Shown here one piece after another: positions 61,277-64,000 of a DNA stretch of 64,000 bases (positions are counted from its first letter, which is position 1; every line of letters starts with the position of its first letter). The stretch covers positions 712,384 through 776,383 of the forward strand of contig NZ_CP009268.1 of the NCBI RefSeq assembly GCF_000807255.1, given 5' to 3'. A program made the translations under genes and the position numbers. The stretch is from Clostridium pasteurianum DSM 525 = ATCC 6013. GTDB taxonomy: Bacteria > Bacillota > Clostridia > Clostridiales > Clostridiaceae. The notes beneath the pieces are model-generated. The model was not told where the DNA came from. It made no database searches and saw only the letters and a list, made by a program, of their open reading frames with translations.

Positions 61277-64000
61277 ATGCATTCTAAAATCAAAAGAATT
61301 ATTGCGTCAATGGTATTAGTTAGCTTGATTGCACCATCAGCTAGAACACTTGCTGCCGTTGATACTACAGCGCCAACTATTGGCCAGGTAAATGCCAAGA
61401 CAAGCTATTCTGCCAATGAAAAGGTAGTGATAAGTGCACCGGTTACTGACGATACTGCTGTGAATTCAGTGAAGCTCTATTATAAGCTTGCTCCAGAACT
61501 TCCCTATAGAACAGCTGACATGATAAAAGATGGGTCTTCCAATACATATACTGCTGTTCTTGATCATGATGCAGCCTGGTCCAGAGTTATATCCTGGCAT
61601 ATTGAAGCCAGCGATGGAACTAATGCAGCTAAAACTGCCGATTTAAATGCGGAGGTTCAGCAGGATGTTGATACGGATAATCAACCGCCGCTGATTATGA
61701 CTGAAGTAATGGCTTATACTAAATACAAAATGAGCAATGGTGGTGCAGATGGAATGGATTTTGTGGAGCTGTACAACAATTCAAGTAAGCCAGTTAATTT
61801 TGGATATTATAAGTTATTTTATCTCTATCCAGGAACAACTACTGCTCCGAAAACTTGGACACCATCAAAACCGGATATTATAGTGCAGCCAGGTAAATCC
61901 GTTATATTCTGGATTAATGACGAGGCAAATGGTCTGTCTGTGGAAGATTTTAATAAATACTATGGCACTAATCTTAAGGAAAACGAGGACATAGTTAAGG
62001 TAAATTATTCAGGCTTACATGAAACGGCTTACAGAAAACTTGTTATAGGTCACTCCATTGACAAGCCAATAGCTCAGGTGGATTTTAATACAGATAATAA
62101 AGCTGAAACTACTCCAGAGCCTGAAACTACTGTAAATTATCGTTATCCAAAGAATGGACAAACTGATGAATTGAAGGTCAGCACTAAGGAACTTGCACCC
62201 ACCCCAGGTAAAGTATATGACTGGCAGATTCCCTCTGCTCCTACTTCTCATACCGGCTATGATGATATTGTAGATAGTACTCCGCCTGAAATAAAATCAG
62301 TATCTAGCAATGTAAGCAGCATTGATGAGGGTAAAGAACTTAAACTTGCCTTTGATGGCAGTGATGACGTTGGTTTAGTGGATTTTAGCCTTTACTACAA
62401 AATATCCGGTGAAACAAGTTTTACAAGAATTCCTCTAAGCGGCAAGGCAAGTGATGGTCACTACTATGCCACTATACCATCAGATAAATTGGTTTCAAAG
62501 GATTATGTGGAATATTATGTGGAGGCTTCTGACCTTTATCATGAGGTTAAAACTGAAACCTATAAAGTAAATATAAACCGCCTTGATAGTAATGGAGATT
62601 TACGTCTCAATGTAACAGATGGACAAGTACTATCTGGAAATAGTCTTATAACCTCTGGTACAAATTTAATAACTAATGAATCCACAATTTCTATTGATGG
62701 TAAAGCAGTGGATACTACAAAAGATCTTGAAAGCGGTGCATATTTTTCCTTAAGCTACAGCGGTGTAGATGGATATTACAAGGATGCTGTTACCATTGAA
62801 GATGAAATTTTATCTTTAATAGTAAAAGGTGATGCACCTTCTAGAACAGTATATCTTGATAAGAACAGATTTAAGAGAAATGCAGATGGAACTGCAGGTA
62901 TTACCGTAACAGTAAGGGCAGGTACTGATGGCAGTCCTTTTGAGGTGGGTACTGCAGCTAACAATGATGATTTTAAAGCTACAGGCTTCAACCTTGTTCT
63001 TACTGATGGTACTGTGATTTACCCAGATAACGGAATAGATTCTTCAAAAGAATATAATATTGGTGACGGTAAAGGTATGAAGGAATATCTGGATATACAT
63101 TTCACCATTCCAAAGGATAAATTAACTGCAAGCAGCTACAATTGGGATACAAAAACCGTTAATGATGGAGAACATACAATAAAGGTTGTATCTGGTGAGA
63201 TTAGCAAAGAGGCTAAGATTAAGGTGGATAATACAGCACCACTTATCAAATCAAGGGTGGCTGAAGGGGCTAAGCTCTTTGGAAATATTACAATTGATCC
63301 ATCTGTAACAGATGCTAATGGTGTAGATACTTCAAAGACTCAGGCAGAGGTGGATGGAATAGCAGTGGAGTTACCTTATAAAACAACTTCTTCCGCACTT
63401 ACTCCAGGTAATCATGAGTTAAAAATAACTGCTTTTGATGCAATAGGAAATAAGGCAGAGAGTGTAACCCGTTTTTCAACTATTGATGAAAACTCAGTAG
63501 CGAGTGTTAACAACAGCAATAATGGACAGCTGTCAGCTAAGGTTACAGATCCTAGTGGTGCTAAGACGGATTTAACTTTTAAAGAGGCATATCACTTTAA
63601 TGCTGCTGATAATGAAATTAAAGCCTATGAGGGGAAGGGAGATTATCCTCTTGCAGAATCTTCAAAGATAACGGGAGATGCACTTAAAGCTATGAGTGCT
63701 GACGATGGAAGAACTCATGATACCCTGTCAAAAGAACTGCCTTATCAGAGATTTGATATAAAGGTTGGAAAGGTAAAGTCCACTGACAGAATTGAGACAG
63801 TGTGGAAGGGGAGGGTTAACGATAACCGACAGGCAAGGATGTATGTATTAAATATAGATACTAACAAATGGGAACTTATAGGGGCTAGTGTAAAAGGCGG
63901 ACAATCACAGCTAAAAGCTTCCTTTGTAGCAGACAAGCATTTAAAGGATGGAAAAGCTCAAATACTTGTGCAGGATAGATTGGAAGGCCTAGCACCGCAA
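61277..64000 (+). CDS. large secreted lamin-tail-domain surface protein, 3' end outside window
   Basis: The frame is open from the ATG at 61277 to the last base (908 codons) without a stop. A signal peptide (about 1-27, ending T-L-A-A-V) is followed by an Ig-like domain beginning D-T-T-A-P-T. A lamin-tail domain comes next (about 135-215: P-P-L-I-M-T-E-V-M-A-Y, D-F-V-E-L-Y-N-N-S), and then further Ig/fibronectin-like domains (D-S-T-P-P-E-I-K-S-V). Clostridial proteins of this kind often carry a calcineurin-like phosphoesterase further on, but that part is not visible. A GGGGGT site precedes the ATG. It is probably a cell-surface or secreted enzyme or adhesin. Confidence 0.8.
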   Translation, partial: MHSKIKRIIASMVLVSLIAPSARTLAAVDTTAPTIGQVNAKTSYSANEKVVISAPVTDDTAVNSVKLYYKLAPELPYRTADMIKDGSSNTYTAVLDHDAAWSRVISWHIEASDGTNAAKTADLNAEVQQDVDTDNQPPLIMTEVMAYTKYKMSNGGADGMDFVELYNNSSKPVNFGYYKLFYLYPGTTTAPKTWTPSKPDIIVQPGKSVIFWINDEANGLSVEDFNKYYGTNLKENEDIVKVNYSGLHETAYRKLVIGHSIDKPIAQVDFNTDNKAETTPEPETTVNYRYPKNGQTDELKVSTKELAPTPGKVYDWQIPSAPTSHTGYDDIVDSTPPEIKSVSSNVSSIDEGKELKLAFDGSDDVGLVDFSLYYKISGETSFTRIPLSGKASDGHYYATIPSDKLVSKDYVEYYVEASDLYHEVKTETYKVNINRLDSNGDLRLNVTDGQVLSGNSLITSGTNLITNESTISIDGKAVDTTKDLESGAYFSLSYSGVDGYYKDAVTIEDEILSLIVKGDAPSRTVYLDKNRFKRNADGTAGITVTVRAGTDGSPFEVGTAANNDDFKATGFNLVLTDGTVIYPDNGIDSSKEYNIGDGKGMKEYLDIHFTIPKDKLTASSYNWDTKTVNDGEHTIKVVSGEISKEAKIKVDNTAPLIKSRVAEGAKLFGNITIDPSVTDANGVDTSKTQAEVDGIAVELPYKTTSSALTPGNHELKITAFDAIGNKAESVTRFSTIDENSVASVNNSNNGQLSAKVTDPSGAKTDLTFKEAYHFNAADNEIKAYEGKGDYPLAESSKITGDALKAMSADDGRTHDTLSKELPYQRFDIKVGKVKSTDRIETVWKGRVNDNRQARMYVLNIDTNKWELIGASVKGGQSQLKASFVADKHLKDGKAQILVQDRLEGLAPQ

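Overview
The window reads as chromosomal DNA of a low-GC Gram-positive anaerobe, most likely Clostridium sensu stricto. The reasons are very A/T-rich codons, strong AGGAGG-type ribosome binding sites, ChW (clostridial hydrophobic) repeats on secreted enzymes, a cohesin/dockerin pair, Rpn-type nucleases and Rhs remnants. I see no rRNA, tRNA or CRISPR array.

Layout. (1) 1-8.0 kb: an extremely A/T-rich tail of a Wzy-dependent surface-polysaccharide locus (polymerase cut by the left edge, UDP-galactopyranose mutase, Wzx flippase, acyltransferase), then a dead DDE transposase and a membrane-anchored GH39-type hydrolase. (2) 8.1-22.5 kb: a second, complete-looking and less A/T-rich exopolysaccharide locus: Wzz/CpsC-type co-polymerase, CpsD-type tyrosine kinase, a convergent heparinase-like lyase, six glycosyltransferases, Wzy, Wzx and the CpsB phosphatase. 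(3) 22.8-34.4 kb: cell-wall and secreted proteins: two paralogous amidases (five 110-residue Ig-like repeats in one, three ChW repeats in the other), a ChW levansucrase with a decayed second copy, an acetoin/diacetyl-reductase-like SDR, a chemotaxis receptor without a sensor domain, and Rpn and Rhs debris. (4) 34.4-39.3 kb: accessory DNA: DUF4160/DUF2442 pair, broken Rpn genes between 52-nt direct repeats, and a reverse-strand phage-type replication remnant. (5) 40.1-54.2 kb: a surface and signalling block: a TPR/InlB-repeat protein, an LRR protein, an FHA-FHA-ABCG transporter, a second FHA protein, a PP2C phosphatase, a YpmS-like protein, a Ser/Thr kinase with TPRs, a small membrane protein, then a membrane-anchored cohesin next to a dockerin protein. 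(6) 54.2-60.8 kb: a ROK regulator with three operator-like repeats in front, a SsuABC/TauABC-type ABC importer, and an AprA-like flavoprotein with a 2[4Fe-4S] ferredoxin. (7) 61.3 kb to the right edge: a large secreted lamin-tail-domain protein, cut off.

How the parts fit together. Regions 1-3 would let the cell build, export, trim and remodel envelope polysaccharides and levan. Region 5 looks like a Thr-phosphorylation circuit (kinase, phosphatase, three FHA modules) controlling an ABCG exporter of the Rv1747 type; short T-E-x-L/I motifs in its membrane proteins could be the FHA docking sites. Region 6 looks like a regulated uptake-and-reduction pathway for a small anion, possibly a sulfonate, with an unknown substrate. 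The two strongest candidates for an undescribed system are region 5, including the cohesin/dockerin pair, and region 6.

Several start codons were moved to the position that the ribosome binding site supports; each case is explained in its entry.
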